64,000 nucleotides of DNA from Chitinophagaceae bacterium (GCA_947381435.1 CANCVE010000007.1:1-64000), one strand, 5' to 3'; shown: positions 37,954 through 49,145, counted from the stretch's first letter. Program-made: numbers and translations. The notes: generated by a model from the letters alone, not told the origin.

Positions 37954-39681
37954 TTAAAATGTAGATAATGCTGTTCTCACCCAAGTATTAGTGGTAGTAC
38001 AGATGTATATGTAAGTTGATGTTACCCTAATCTCTCCTGTAGTACCTGTATCGGTTGATGATGCTGGGGCTGTGTTAAGCGCAGAAAGTCGGTATTGAGT
38101 TGCCTTAGCACTACCATTGACTTGTAATTGGTTTACACCATCATCAGAAGTTGTGTTAAGTAGAAGTTTTCCACCATAGGTAAACCTTGCTTGTTCTACA
38201 AATATTCCGTTAGTTATCGGACTAGTTTTGAATATAATACTAGCTGACGAGTTAGCATAACCATTTTGAATAATAGTTTGTCCGCTACTATTCATTGGAA
38301 AAATATTACCTATAGTTCCATTTGGGGCAGTAGCTGTAAGACTTCCAGTATTTCCGATATTAGCTGAACCATTACAAAATAAATTTCCACCACCATCAAA
38401 ATAAGAAGTGTTACTTCCTACTACAAAATTAATTTTACCCGAATTATAGGTTGTGCCAATAATTGGACTCGCTGATAAATTACTCAATTGCATATATCCA
38501 TAATAACTATTATTTGAATTAAATGCGGATATTAATTGAGTATTTTGCTTTAGAATTACATCAGTACTACCATAACTAGACGGTAATACACTTCCCCTTT
38601 CAACTATATTTCCATTAGCCCATCTTAAAACAGCATTAGTTAATCCTGTTTTTCCATTAGAAATAAATGTAGGAGCTAGTTCTAATGCGGATAGCGTATC
38701 ACTATTAGCTGCTGCCTTTAAAGTGTCTGTAACTATTGTGCCTATTGCCTTCGCCCCTGATGCAGTAACACTTGAATTAAAGGTTATTTTTCCAGATGTA
38801 GTATCTTCTGTTAAATATGTTGACGTGTTGCTTAATTTGCTATTTGTAATACTCCATGTGGCAAATGGTACTATTGAACTGCTAACCGTTCCTGACCCTG
38901 TTAAACCGCCGCTACTCCCAACTGCTGCATATTTAGTATTGTAGTACCCCTCACTATGCAATCCGCTTACATTAGTACTATCTAGCGTATTAATACTAAA
39001 CGACCCTGTGCTTGAATTATAAACCAATGGCGAAGTAGCAGATAAACTACTTCTTGCTCTTGCATCTGTATAATACTTATTTGCGCTACCCTCATTTATA
39101 CTATCAGTAAGTAATGAGGCAAATGTCTTGTAGCCATTCCAGTATTGTTTAACTGTGCTGCTTGGTGTTATAGTTGCCTGTTTGCCATTTATTGCAGTAG
39201 CAAGAATAATGCTATCAGATTTCACTTTGTATGGTGTAGCAAAGGTGTAAATACTGTCTTTAATATTTCCTCTAATCAAAAATGAATATGCAGTTCCGTT
39301 TATCTTAAAGCCAATGGTACTATCGTTTACTTTATAAACGCTATCCACCTTTTTGTTTATTCTGGCGCTTAAATTAGATGTATCAGTAGTTGCCGTATTG
39401 CTACTATCGACACAAAGCCAGCTACTGTCTTTTGGATTGAAAGCATATAAGTGATTATGGCAGCTATCAAATACAAAAGCTGACTGATTATATACGTTGT
39501 CTTTCAGTGCAGCTCTACCAACTGGCTTACCACAAACAGTTGGATAATGTAGAGTTGAATCAAACTTACCTCTATTATATCTGATGCCATAAAGTGTAGG
39601 ATTGGGGTTTTGGTAGATTTGACTAAAGCCAATTAAGCTTGTAAAAAATAATAATAGTATCAATAAAAACTGTTTCATCAT
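37954..39681 (-). CDS. Tail-fibre-like protein with signal peptide
   Basis: A 575-residue protein. Residues 1-20 look like a Sec signal peptide (LILLLFFTSLIGFSQ), unusual for a virion protein. The body is repetitive and beta-rich; ANKYYTDARARSSLSATSPL followed by VYNSSTGSFSI is a motif common in phage tail fibres. The C-terminal part (LQVNGSAKATQYRLS, NTWVRTALSTF) resembles the trimeric fibre ends of Bacteroidota phages. Two consecutive ATGs start the frame. The 18-bp palindrome found before the portal and methyltransferase genes lies 15 bp upstream, so this gene probably starts its own transcript. Confidence 0.65.
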   Translation of the reverse strand: MMKQFLLILLLFFTSLIGFSQIYQNPNPTLYGIRYNRGKFDSTLHYPTVCGKPVGRAALKDNVYNQSAFVFDSCHNHLYAFNPKDSSWLCVDSSNTATTDTSNLSARINKKVDSVYKVNDSTIGFKINGTAYSFLIRGNIKDSIYTFATPYKVKSDSIILATAINGKQATITPSSTVKQYWNGYKTFASLLTDSINEGSANKYYTDARARSSLSATSPLVYNSSTGSFSINTLDSTNVSGLHSEGYYNTKYAAVGSSGGLTGSGTVSSSIVPFATWSITNSKLSNTSTYLTEDTTSGKITFNSSVTASGAKAIGTIVTDTLKAAANSDTLSALELAPTFISNGKTGLTNAVLRWANGNIVERGSVLPSSYGSTDVILKQNTQLISAFNSNNSYYGYMQLSNLSASPIIGTTYNSGKINFVVGSNTSYFDGGGNLFCNGSANIGNTGSLTATAPNGTIGNIFPMNSSGQTIIQNGYANSSASIIFKTSPITNGIFVEQARFTYGGKLLLNTTSDDGVNQLQVNGSAKATQYRLSALNTAPASSTDTGTTGEIRVTSTYIYICTTTNTWVRTALSTF

Positions 39682-39695
39682 TGTAAAATTAGAAA

Positions 39696-39713
39696 GTAAA
39701 TATAATGTTTACT
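39696..39713 (-). promoter_or_regulatory. 18-bp phage regulatory element, copy 1 (fibre gene)
   Basis: GTAAATATAATGTTTACT, read on the plus strand, is identical to the copies at 58361 and 61886. It is an imperfect palindrome with GTAAA/TTTAC arms. It lies 14 bp upstream of the fibre ATG. On the minus strand TATATTTA resembles the TAnnTTTG -7 box with the last base changed. Confidence 0.75.
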
Positions 39714-39747
39714 TTAAGTAAATACTAAGAATTGTTAATAAAGCTAT

Positions 39748-41187
39748 TTATGTATGAATAAAATGATTGAATGTCACATTCTTAGGTCGTGTTTCTGTAT
39801 CAATATTGCTAGTTAAAACAGTTCCGCTACTATCACAAGGATCTGATGTAAGTGGATTCTTATTTGTGCTGCTAGTGCCAGTGCCAAATATGGTAGCATT
39901 GATAATATTCAATAAAGATTTACCGAATGGGAGATAACCATTATTAGATGCAGCCGGGTTAATATGTCTGTGACTCATTAAAGCATGGTCCTGAAATGTT
40001 GCAGCAGCTCTGGCAGTCCCTGAGTTCCTAATAAACATATCTCTGGTATCTGGGATTCTAAACAGACCAGAAGTAGCATCTTTATAGGAATATTTATACT
40101 TATTGTTGCCCGTTGACCAATCAGCATAATTACATACTAATGATGGATCTAAGCTTAATACATATTCATACAATCTGGCATAATCTGTTGCGCTGATACC
40201 TTCTTCTCCTCCGCCATCAAGAAGAAGAGCGTTCAAAATATCACTTGCATCAGTGTAGCTATGGAAGTGATTGCCAACTGTTTTTATGTTAGAATCATTG
40301 TCATTTAAACGCCATACTTGTGTAGTATCCGCTTGAATCTGCTTATAAATAGAGATAGTTTCGCATTTGCCAAGGTAAATACTTGTCTTATTAGGCATAA
40401 GATACTTAAAGTATTGGCTATTGCTGTAAGTATTGAGCGCAATGTTGATGTGATTGCCTATTCCAGTCTCAATAAATAGCAATTTGTTTTCAGGGATAGT
40501 CGAAATATCTGGTAAAGTAAGCGTAAGAAATGTTCCGCTCGCCTCCACTATCAGCTTCTTCCCAAAATCAGAAGTAGTAACAGTATAATCGCTAGTTATA
40601 ACCTTATTGGCAGAAAACAATGTGCCTGCATCATTAGTGCCTCCTCCAACTTGAGTCTGTAATATGAATGTTACATTGAAATATTCCAGCGAGGCAAATA
40701 CATCACCTGTAACCAATAAAGTAAATACACCAGTATTTTTATTAAAACTATAGTCTACTCCTGGCTTCATGGTACCGATACCAATACGCTCTATTTCAAT
40801 ATCCCATCCACGCCAATCATCTTTATTTACTCCTCCAACAGCAGAGCCATCGAAAGTGACGGAATTAGTATTGGAAACAAATCCAGTCGTAACATCTGAT
40901 TGTATTATTACTGGAGGGCGGTAGTTGATGCTACTATCGCCACTTGTAAAAGTGAAGTTGAATCCAGGAATATCAATCCAAACACCTCCTACGTGTTGCT
41001 GAATCTTGAAAATGTAGTTAGTATTGTTAGGCAAACCATAGAATACCCATTCCCTGTTGTTATGTGTACCAGATTCTGTTATTGACTGAATTACAGCAGC
41101 AGAATCATTGGCCGCAAATACTGCAGCTCTGATATCATTTGTTATACTTGTTAGCCCTATCGTTGAAACACCTAATCTTTTGCTCAT
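39748..41187 (-). CDS. Tail protein with collar-like C-terminal domain
   Basis: A 479-residue tail appendage protein. The N-terminal half has Fn3-like beta modules (YGLPNNTNYIFKI). The middle (FTSGDSS to VWRLND) is a beta-rich shaft. The C-terminal part (GLFRIPDTRDMFIRNSGTAR, then FQDHALMSHRHI) is a tail-collar-like domain found at the tips of phage fibres. It lies 3 bp after the tail-tip gene in the late operon. Likely role: host attachment. Confidence 0.75.
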   Translation of the reverse strand: MSKRLGVSTIGLTSITNDIRAAVFAANDSAAVIQSITESGTHNNREWVFYGLPNNTNYIFKIQQHVGGVWIDIPGFNFTFTSGDSSINYRPPVIIQSDVTTGFVSNTNSVTFDGSAVGGVNKDDWRGWDIEIERIGIGTMKPGVDYSFNKNTGVFTLLVTGDVFASLEYFNVTFILQTQVGGGTNDAGTLFSANKVITSDYTVTTSDFGKKLIVEASGTFLTLTLPDISTIPENKLLFIETGIGNHINIALNTYSNSQYFKYLMPNKTSIYLGKCETISIYKQIQADTTQVWRLNDNDSNIKTVGNHFHSYTDASDILNALLLDGGGEEGISATDYARLYEYVLSLDPSLVCNYADWSTGNNKYKYSYKDATSGLFRIPDTRDMFIRNSGTARAAATFQDHALMSHRHINPAASNNGYLPFGKSLLNIINATIFGTGTSSTNKNPLTSDPCDSSGTVLTSNIDTETRPKNVTFNHFIHT

Positions 41188-41190
41188 AAT

Positions 41191-44100
41191 TTATTCTTTA
41201 TTAATTGTTATTTGAATTACAGAATCAGCCTGACCAAATGCAGCACCATCAAGTGTAGCAACCATACCGCCAACAGGAACAGTCAAGTCAGTATCATTTA
41301 TTGTGAGATTACTATCGTTGATAGCCTTCATTATAGTAGTCTTATACCATGCCATTGTATAGCCATTGAGAATATTCTCTTCAAACTTGCTATCTGGTGT
41401 TCTAACATAGCGTATACCATCAAATGCCCATCTGTTTAAAAGTAGTATTTCATTAAGCTTTCTAGTCATCCAATCTGGAATGCCTTGTGGCTTACCAATG
41501 ATGAACTCATATTTTTCATAAGGTACTGCATGTAAGAGCTCTACATCCTTACGCTCGTTTTCATAGTCTACAAAGTCTGAATCAGGTTTGCAAGGAGACA
41601 ATAAACCTTCAACTCTTATCATTGGTCTCCATCCATCACTGAAGTAACCGTTTAGTTTATTGAATGTGCTGTAATATTCAATCAATCCTGTACCATAATG
41701 GAACTCAGCAACATGGCACCATTCAGATATACCTAATATTACTCCGTCTGAAACTATAACAAAGCAATAATTGTCCTCGGAAAATTCACCTAGCGGAATT
41801 GATACTTCATATAAATTATATGGGCCATTTACATAGGTAGTAGAAGCCACCATATCATAAGTGCCAGTCTTAATCAACGATGAATTATAGACCAGAATTG
41901 ATAGGCTAGCAATATTGGCCGTGATAAACTGATTGCGTATTGTATCAGACTTTTGCCACTTTTGGAAGTAGTTTGGCCTCGAAAGATAATTTTTGAATCT
42001 ATTGATAAATAAATCATCGCCAATACCAACGGTATTATATTTTGCATCCTGTTGAAAATTATATTTAACCCAGCAAAGCGGATTAAGATTGGATATACTT
42101 AGCATATTTTTATTGTATGTTTCAATGAATAAAAACGATTCGCTCAACTGCATGAAGGTTGAAAGGCTATTTTTAGCACTGGCCAACACCTTCCAAGTCT
42201 GTGCCGACTCTTCAGCAGGCTTGTATGACATTTCTCCAAGTGGCAAAGCATATAACGGGAATCCTTTAACTGTAAACTTGATTAGCCCTTTTGGTATTTG
42301 CGCCATTATTTGGTCAAACGTATAGGGAACATTCGTTTTTAAATTAAATACCCAAGGAAGGAAAAAAGGATCTGCAAGCTTACCAATGTTAATGCTTTCA
42401 CGTTCACTATAGGTAACACCCCCAGTTACAGTTACTAGATTCTTATTCTTAGCAGCTGTGGTGAGAATGATTTTTCCATTCTGTTGCTGATAGTTTACTG
42501 ACCTTATATAGCTGCCATGAGCTAAAAGGCATTGTTTTGGCGTCATACCCTCAATATTGAATATAGTTCCATCAACCACGCCAGATATACTGTCGTAAGC
42601 CCCATAAAGAAGCTTGTAACCGCTTTGTAATATATCAACTTGCTCCACATCTGGGGTTGTAGAAATTTCATGATCACCATCGCCAATAGCATTTGTAATT
42701 TGTACGCTCCAATTGCCATTTGAATCTGCTGTAGTAGTAGCTAGATGTGTTGGATGCCCACTATCATCTGTAGTAATAAAATCAAGATAGAGAGTAACAT
42801 TAGCATTGGGCGATGCTACTCCTGAAATTAATGGAAGATTAGAATAGATAAACTGGCCATTAGTTAAAGAGGTTATTAATGGAATGGTAGCGGAACTTGA
42901 TGCAACATTAAAGTTGATTGTAACACTTTTTGAAAGAGATGCAATTGTTGCTGTGACTACATGACTATTATTTGCAAGTGGAGTTGTTACCTTATACTCC
43001 CAATTGCAAGAATTATCAATTGTAACATTGCCAAGTAGACCTGAATCTAAATAAATAGCGACTATAGCTCCATGAGGGCCGATGCCTTTTATTAGTGGTT
43101 TATTATCAATTAATGTTTGATTGTTGTACAATGATGTGATAGTGAAATTAGAATCTACCATTGTATTAACTACAATATTGGCAGTAGTATTTGATGAGCC
43201 GCCATCTATAACTACCCCACTCCCATCAGTGTATGATGCAGCAATTGAGTGCTCCCCACTTGCTGTGATATTCCCATCCCCATCAAGTTCAAAACTAGAA
43301 AGTGATGCTACTATTTGATAACTCCAAAATCCATTAGCATCACTGGTGCAAAATCCTTCCTGTATTCCATCTATCAAAATGCCAACCATTGTACTTGGTA
43401 TGGCATACCCGCTAACCAAAGGCTTATCATTATAAATGGTATCAACCGAATTAATAGATGGGAAAACAATTTTAGGGATAGAAAGAATTGTATCAACGGT
43501 AATTTGAATAGAAGTTAAAGTGGGAATTGCCAATTGTTCAACTTCATTACTAACCTTTATCAGAAATACATCATTATCACTGGAGTTATAAGATGCTCCA
43601 GTTGATGGCAATGATTGACGAATAAACTCAATACCCAATGCATCCTTTCTGGCTTTACTAGTAATATCATACTCTTTCTTCATGGAAGTAATAGGCAATA
43701 ACCATTCTTGTGTAGAATTCACCTCAAGTTTACCATCATTCTGTGTTACACCCTGATAACTTTGGTCTGGGCTTCCTGTTTTAATAGTATTGAAAACATG
43801 CTCCATATCTGGAGTAATGCTAAATTCAGATACCTCACCTAAATCGAAGATGTCACTTCCGTCATCTCCATATAGGCTTTCCTTTGGTTCTACCCAAAGT
43901 ATATTGTTAACAATTTTGCACCCTAAACAATTTCCGCTATCATAATCTTTAAACCATTCTGAAAATGATTTCTTAATATTATACCCGTCAATCCCTGCTG
44001 TTGTTGGATCTATATTCCGCAAGGCATCTCCACATGTTGCCACTTCGTTGTTCAAATCTGAGAAGTAAATGCTATTAGCTGTATACTTGCCATAAGTCAT

Positions 44101-45231
44101 TTTATTTACGATAGATTTTAATAAATCTAATGGGCGTATAAACCAAGCTGTAGAAGGAGATACTTTACTTTTTACTACGCATTGTAATCTTGAATTAGTA
44201 GTAGGTGTTAAATTAATAGCCGGGCGACTTCCCCAGCCATTGCCCAATTGGAAAAAGAAATATATAAATACTCTAGCATTTTGTGGGAATGTAGCTTTGT
44301 AATGTATTGGAATAGAAAACTTATAATCTGACCAGGAAGAATTATTTTGATCCCCAATAACATAAACATTTCCATTGTAGGCACAATAAACACGTAATCT
44401 CCCTGACACTCCATTTGTCAGCCAAGTAATATTTCCATTACTATCATAAGAACTATTCTGTAGTTCCAAAATGCCAGATATTTCTACTTCTGTTGGTGCA
44501 GCAAAGCTTAAAAGGTAATTGTTGTAATTTACGTCAGTCTTATCAGTCATAGCATTGTGTGGACTACTACTACTACCTAAGAATTGAAATTGTGCTTGGT
44601 CTGCTAGTATTACATTTGCAGTATCACCTTGTACAATAGTCTTAATGAATCCAACTAGATATGTTTGAAAAGAACTTCCCCCACAAGGATAATTTGATTG
44701 AGGTGCCTTATAGTTTACATCAGCCTTTAGATTAACACCGTCAAATATTACCTTCTGTGCTTTTGGATTCCTTCCATCACAAGGTATTTCATAAGTCACG
44801 TTTTCATTGGCATTCAGATAACGCAATAAACCACCTTCCAATGTGCTAATTGTTACACCGGTGTATGGATCATCACTAAACTTAATAAAATCAAGTTTAC
44901 CTCTATACTCAAGATGATATTTGTTGTCATCCCTATTCCATTTTAGAATGATTATATACAAGTCTTCCTCAAATCCTTTTCCCATGTACCCATAATGACG
45001 GATAATATTGGCTCCATCATTAACAAACTTTAGCTGAGTGGAGAATGAACGTTGTAGACTCCAATATTTTGCATTAGTACCAAACTTAATTTCAATGTCT
45101 TTCCAGCCAATTGGATGTTGAGGTAATGGTGTAGGAATGTTATTCTTTATCACGCCACCATTTACCCAGCTAAGCGTTCTATTGCTTGAGTCTGCCAAAA
45201 AGTATAGCCATATATTAGTAGGTGCAATCAT
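41191..45231 (-). CDS. Tail-tip / host-specificity protein with Ig-like insert
   Basis: A 1346-residue protein placed immediately after the tape measure, where siphoviruses encode the distal tail and tip proteins. Residues 1-560 and 880-1346 look like structural tail-tip domains. Between them are three bacterial Ig-like (BIG-type, adhesin-like) modules with the shared pattern PLVSG, PNANVTLYLD and SNGNWSVQI. Such Ig insertions on virions often bind surface glycans weakly. No enzyme motif seen. Function by position and length; the exact orthologue is not recognised. Confidence 0.7.
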   Translation of the reverse strand: MIAPTNIWLYFLADSSNRTLSWVNGGVIKNNIPTPLPQHPIGWKDIEIKFGTNAKYWSLQRSFSTQLKFVNDGANIIRHYGYMGKGFEEDLYIIILKWNRDDNKYHLEYRGKLDFIKFSDDPYTGVTISTLEGGLLRYLNANENVTYEIPCDGRNPKAQKVIFDGVNLKADVNYKAPQSNYPCGGSSFQTYLVGFIKTIVQGDTANVILADQAQFQFLGSSSSPHNAMTDKTDVNYNNYLLSFAAPTEVEISGILELQNSSYDSNGNITWLTNGVSGRLRVYCAYNGNVYVIGDQNNSSWSDYKFSIPIHYKATFPQNARVFIYFFFQLGNGWGSRPAINLTPTTNSRLQCVVKSKVSPSTAWFIRPLDLLKSIVNKMTYGKYTANSIYFSDLNNEVATCGDALRNIDPTTAGIDGYNIKKSFSEWFKDYDSGNCLGCKIVNNILWVEPKESLYGDDGSDIFDLGEVSEFSITPDMEHVFNTIKTGSPDQSYQGVTQNDGKLEVNSTQEWLLPITSMKKEYDITSKARKDALGIEFIRQSLPSTGASYNSSDNDVFLIKVSNEVEQLAIPTLTSIQITVDTILSIPKIVFPSINSVDTIYNDKPLVSGYAIPSTMVGILIDGIQEGFCTSDANGFWSYQIVASLSSFELDGDGNITASGEHSIAASYTDGSGVVIDGGSSNTTANIVVNTMVDSNFTITSLYNNQTLIDNKPLIKGIGPHGAIVAIYLDSGLLGNVTIDNSCNWEYKVTTPLANNSHVVTATIASLSKSVTINFNVASSSATIPLITSLTNGQFIYSNLPLISGVASPNANVTLYLDFITTDDSGHPTHLATTTADSNGNWSVQITNAIGDGDHEISTTPDVEQVDILQSGYKLLYGAYDSISGVVDGTIFNIEGMTPKQCLLAHGSYIRSVNYQQQNGKIILTTAAKNKNLVTVTGGVTYSERESINIGKLADPFFLPWVFNLKTNVPYTFDQIMAQIPKGLIKFTVKGFPLYALPLGEMSYKPAEESAQTWKVLASAKNSLSTFMQLSESFLFIETYNKNMLSISNLNPLCWVKYNFQQDAKYNTVGIGDDLFINRFKNYLSRPNYFQKWQKSDTIRNQFITANIASLSILVYNSSLIKTGTYDMVASTTYVNGPYNLYEVSIPLGEFSEDNYCFVIVSDGVILGISEWCHVAEFHYGTGLIEYYSTFNKLNGYFSDGWRPMIRVEGLLSPCKPDSDFVDYENERKDVELLHAVPYEKYEFIIGKPQGIPDWMTRKLNEILLLNRWAFDGIRYVRTPDSKFEENILNGYTMAWYKTTIMKAINDSNLTINDTDLTVPVGGMVATLDGAAFGQADSVIQITINKE

Positions 45232-45234
45232 AAA

Positions 45235-48200
45235 TTAATTCTTTCCGTAAACTTGTTGATTAATGTAATTAGTCCAGCCAATATCTACAGTTATTTTGTT
45301 TACTGTTTTAACCTGAGTCTCTTTATCCGCTATCTTCTTCAATAGCTGATTATTCTCCTTCATAACGGCTTCAAGCTTATCAATTCGCCTGTTTTCCCTT
45401 TGTTCAGCTAGCAATGCCATCTTTGATGTTCTATGAAACATGGCATTAGACATCATTGTATCTATAGCATCTGATGTAATCGGATCTACCGATGTTCCCA
45501 TTGGCAAATTCAATAGCATAGGCTTATCAGCTATAAAGCTTTCACCAGAAGGAAGTGTTACATTTTCCTTGTATTTACCTTCACCAACAATTGCTAGACC
45601 ACCGGGGTGGTTATCGGTACCCTCAGCATATTGTGGGATTGGCTTGGATAACACAGTTGCCAATTGGACTGCTCCGATTGCTCCCACAAGGCTTGCTAAA
45701 ACAAGATTTGCAGGCGTAAAAGGAAAACTGCCCAATGCATTTACTACTGCAACACCAGTGCTTTCAATTATTTGAGCCACTGAAAATGCCCTATCAGCTT
45801 TTGCCTGCCTATTTTTAATTTCCCTCTGCTCACGCTCTAGCTCCTTATCTCTAGCCTTTTGTTCAGCATGCAATTGAGTAGTCCTAGCGGCTTTGTCCTG
45901 TTGTGACAGGCTTGACCCTTCAATATTCTTTAATTCAGTTGCGTAGTTTTCATCTGACTGATCTTTTACTTTTTGAAGAGCGTTTAACTCATTCTCATAG
46001 CCTGAATCAATTAATGTCTTTATAAGATTTATTGATTCATCAACTAGCTGTTTAGTTAATTCAAATGCCTGAGCTTTAAATGCTTTCTTTTTTTCAATCT
46101 TATCTTTTTCAATCTGCTCTGAGTTCTTTGCAGATTGAGCATCAAGATTATTCATTTTAATTTGATGATCTTTCAATGCATTTTCTTCATCACGATACTT
46201 TTTATTGAGTGCATCTAGCTCTATCTTCTGCTGGTCATCAAGACTGCCATCTGCATTATTCCCATTTACAAGTAAGTCAGCTTTTTGCTTTTCAATTGCA
46301 ATAAGATTCTTCACAGAATTATCAAGTCCTATCTTTTCGGTGGCAATTTGCGCTTGAATATTAGCTTGAATATCTTTTAACGATTGCTTTGCGGCATCCT
46401 GCTCTAATTTCTTAGCCTCAATATTGTATTTACGTAATCCAATTGTGCCAGCAAGGAATTTATCATTCAAAGCCTTCTTTTCCTCCGAATACCTAATCTG
46501 AGTATTAAGAAGTTGAACAGAGTTGGCTAATTCGGCATCCTTGGCTGTGTCCTTGTAATACTCCTCAGCATCTTTCTTTAGTTTCTCATAAGTGGACAAT
46601 TGAATAGAAATCAAATCACTTTCACTCTGAATGGAAAGTGCTTTAAGTTTTGCCTTATGGTCTGCATCTAAAGCCTTTAGTTCACTAACCGATAATACTT
46701 TTGTAGCTTTTTGAGTTGCATAATCCTTGTCTATTATTGCTTTCTGGTCCTCGTTAGATTTTTCCAACGCAGCTGCTCTTTCCTCATAGCTAAATACATC
46801 ACTGGAAGATATTCTTTTATTTGCGGCAATCCTTTCATTTGCCAAGATGCCGTCGTAGTTCTTCTCGGCTTCTAATTGCTTATTATGGTATTCAAGGTTT
46901 AGTTTTCTTTCATCTTCCTTTTCAGATAATGATAGCTTTTTATTTTCATCAATGAATTTCTTCTTTGCCAGAGTAATGTCAGCATTAGAAGACGATGGAT
47001 TATTCAATACATCGTCACGTTCTGCTTTAGCAATTTTCTTTTGTTGCTCCAAGTTAGAACGCATGGCCGCAATACGCTGCGCCTGTGTACTACGTTCATC
47101 ACCTAAAATAATAGCATTCTTAGACTGTACCAAATCGGATTCCAATCTTGTAGATTCAAGTGTTATTTTCCTTTGCTCGTCAGCTGTGAACTTGGATTGT
47201 TCAATAGCTAATTCATTAGATGCCTTATCAGCATTTGCTTTATCATCCCTAAGTTTCTTTTGCTGATCAAATTTTGCTTTGTCTGTATCTAGCTCTTTTT
47301 TAGTTTGTTCAAGCTTTTTCTCAAGAAGACCAATATCCTCATGTCCATTATTATTCCCATTCAAAGCATTATCAGATTCTATCCTTTTTGCTTCTAAAAG
47401 TCTTTCAGAATAATTCTTGACCGCCAATGCCCTTCCCTCGTAGGTAGTTTGAATAAACCTGAAATTCTTATCATTCACACCATTCCTACTTATGGCATCG
47501 TCCGCAGCTTTCTTGTCGAATTCTGCTATCTTCTTTTTGATGGCAAATATTTTTTCTTGATTCTGACCAGACTTTTCTGCAGCAGATAATTCATCAACCA
47601 AAGATTTTTTCCTTTGTTCAGCAAGGACTTTTACTGCCTCTATTTCTCCGTTGATGGCATCAATTACAACTTTAGAAGCTTCTGTCAATTTAGCTTGGGA
47701 TTCTGCAGCTCTTTCATCAGCATTTATCCAGTCGTAAGTTTTAACAGCAAGATATGCAATGCCAGCAGCAAGAGCAATTACAATAGCCCCAATGCCAGTA
47801 GCTGCAAATGCTGTGGCTAAGCTTACTGTTGCAACCTCAGCACCTTCTGTGACCGCCGTTTGAACTGCCAATGCCCCACTTGTCACTATCGATACTGCCT
47901 CTAATCCCTCATTTGCCACAGTAGCTTCAGTAATTGCAATGGCAGATGCTTCTGTAACAACCGTATTCTCAACAGTTGCCGCAGTCAACACCTGTTTTGA
48001 TGTACCCAATATATATTCGCTTGCTGCTAAAAGTTTAGTTTTAATTGCAAGAAAGCCCTGAACAGCAGCCCCATCAGTTTGAATGGCATTCATCATTGCC
48101 TGTAATGAAGTTACCAAAGTCATAATGGCTTGCATCTTGGCCATCCCTTTTTGCAATTCTTCATTATCTGCGCCAAACAATTGTGTAGCTGCTTGTGCTG

Positions 48201-49140
48201 CACCATACGCGCCTGCCAACCCTGTTACTGCCCCAACAATACTATCTAAGTATTTAGTATCCGATGCAGAAAAATTTATCGTGTTTTGAATATCTTGTAA
48301 CTCATCTTTCCGCTCACCCACTTGATTTACAAACTCTTGGAACCTTGTATCAGCTACGCCAAATTCACTACCCATTTGCTTAGCGGCTTCAGTAAAAGCT
48401 CTTAACTCTGACTTAGTAGAAGTGAATACTTGACTTAAGTTTTCTGTGAGTTGGGAAAGTAGTTTTTCTTCATTAGCCAACTTTTCAAAGCCAGAATCAG
48501 TAGGCTTCATATTACCTAATTGCTTTCTAATACGCTCTAGCTCTATACTTAATGTGTCGAAAGCTGGTTTCATAGATCCAGCATAATTACCAACATTTTG
48601 TTTTTGCTGTTCCAATGCAGATGAATTTCTTTTTATGAACTCATTATTCTGATTGATAACCGCATTTAATTCCTTGACCTTTTCTGCATTCTTCCCGTCA
48701 GCATCGCCAAGGGCATTTCTTTCTGCAACAAGTCTCTTATTAGCTGCAATAGCTTCGTTAACACTGCCAGTAGAAGCTACTAGGTAAGCCGCCGCATTTT
48801 TCAACTCTGCATTTTTCTGACGCAATTGTTCTTTTTCTATAGCTAAATTTTCAGCAGCCGTGCTAGAAGCTGCATTTTGCTTGGCTTGAGTAGTAGCCAT
48901 ATCAGAAAGGACTTTGTTATATTCCTTTACAGCCAACCCAATATCATCCATAGCCTTTTTTGAAGTGGCTTGTGCTTTATTGAAATCTTGGATACCAGTA
49001 ATATCAGGTGCAATCTTTCTTCCATCCAAATTTTCGGATAGCTGAAACACCTCATTAAGGCAAGCAACAACCACCTTCTGCTGTGCAGTAAGCTTTTCTA
49101 CATCATACCCTAAATCAATAATATTTTGTCCGTCTGGCAT
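45235..49140 (-). CDS. Tail tape measure protein
   Basis: A 1301-residue, strongly helical protein. Long coiled-coil segments rich in Lys, Glu, Asp and Gln span about 50-310 and 480-1130. A hydrophobic stretch at about 430-470 (AATGIGAIVIALAAGIAYLAV) is typical of tape measures. A second Ala/Val-rich segment follows near 1160-1200. It is one of the two largest genes of the tail module and lies between chaperone-position genes and the tail tip. With about 1.5 angstrom per residue, as known for other siphoviruses, the tail would be near 190-200 nm. Confidence 0.9.
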   Translation of the reverse strand: MPDGQNIIDLGYDVEKLTAQQKVVVACLNEVFQLSENLDGRKIAPDITGIQDFNKAQATSKKAMDDIGLAVKEYNKVLSDMATTQAKQNAASSTAAENLAIEKEQLRQKNAELKNAAAYLVASTGSVNEAIAANKRLVAERNALGDADGKNAEKVKELNAVINQNNEFIKRNSSALEQQKQNVGNYAGSMKPAFDTLSIELERIRKQLGNMKPTDSGFEKLANEEKLLSQLTENLSQVFTSTKSELRAFTEAAKQMGSEFGVADTRFQEFVNQVGERKDELQDIQNTINFSASDTKYLDSIVGAVTGLAGAYGAAQAATQLFGADNEELQKGMAKMQAIMTLVTSLQAMMNAIQTDGAAVQGFLAIKTKLLAASEYILGTSKQVLTAATVENTVVTEASAIAITEATVANEGLEAVSIVTSGALAVQTAVTEGAEVATVSLATAFAATGIGAIVIALAAGIAYLAVKTYDWINADERAAESQAKLTEASKVVIDAINGEIEAVKVLAEQRKKSLVDELSAAEKSGQNQEKIFAIKKKIAEFDKKAADDAISRNGVNDKNFRFIQTTYEGRALAVKNYSERLLEAKRIESDNALNGNNNGHEDIGLLEKKLEQTKKELDTDKAKFDQQKKLRDDKANADKASNELAIEQSKFTADEQRKITLESTRLESDLVQSKNAIILGDERSTQAQRIAAMRSNLEQQKKIAKAERDDVLNNPSSSNADITLAKKKFIDENKKLSLSEKEDERKLNLEYHNKQLEAEKNYDGILANERIAANKRISSSDVFSYEERAAALEKSNEDQKAIIDKDYATQKATKVLSVSELKALDADHKAKLKALSIQSESDLISIQLSTYEKLKKDAEEYYKDTAKDAELANSVQLLNTQIRYSEEKKALNDKFLAGTIGLRKYNIEAKKLEQDAAKQSLKDIQANIQAQIATEKIGLDNSVKNLIAIEKQKADLLVNGNNADGSLDDQQKIELDALNKKYRDEENALKDHQIKMNNLDAQSAKNSEQIEKDKIEKKKAFKAQAFELTKQLVDESINLIKTLIDSGYENELNALQKVKDQSDENYATELKNIEGSSLSQQDKAARTTQLHAEQKARDKELEREQREIKNRQAKADRAFSVAQIIESTGVAVVNALGSFPFTPANLVLASLVGAIGAVQLATVLSKPIPQYAEGTDNHPGGLAIVGEGKYKENVTLPSGESFIADKPMLLNLPMGTSVDPITSDAIDTMMSNAMFHRTSKMALLAEQRENRRIDKLEAVMKENNQLLKKIADKETQVKTVNKITVDIGWTNYINQQVYGKN

Positions 49141-49145
49141 AATAA

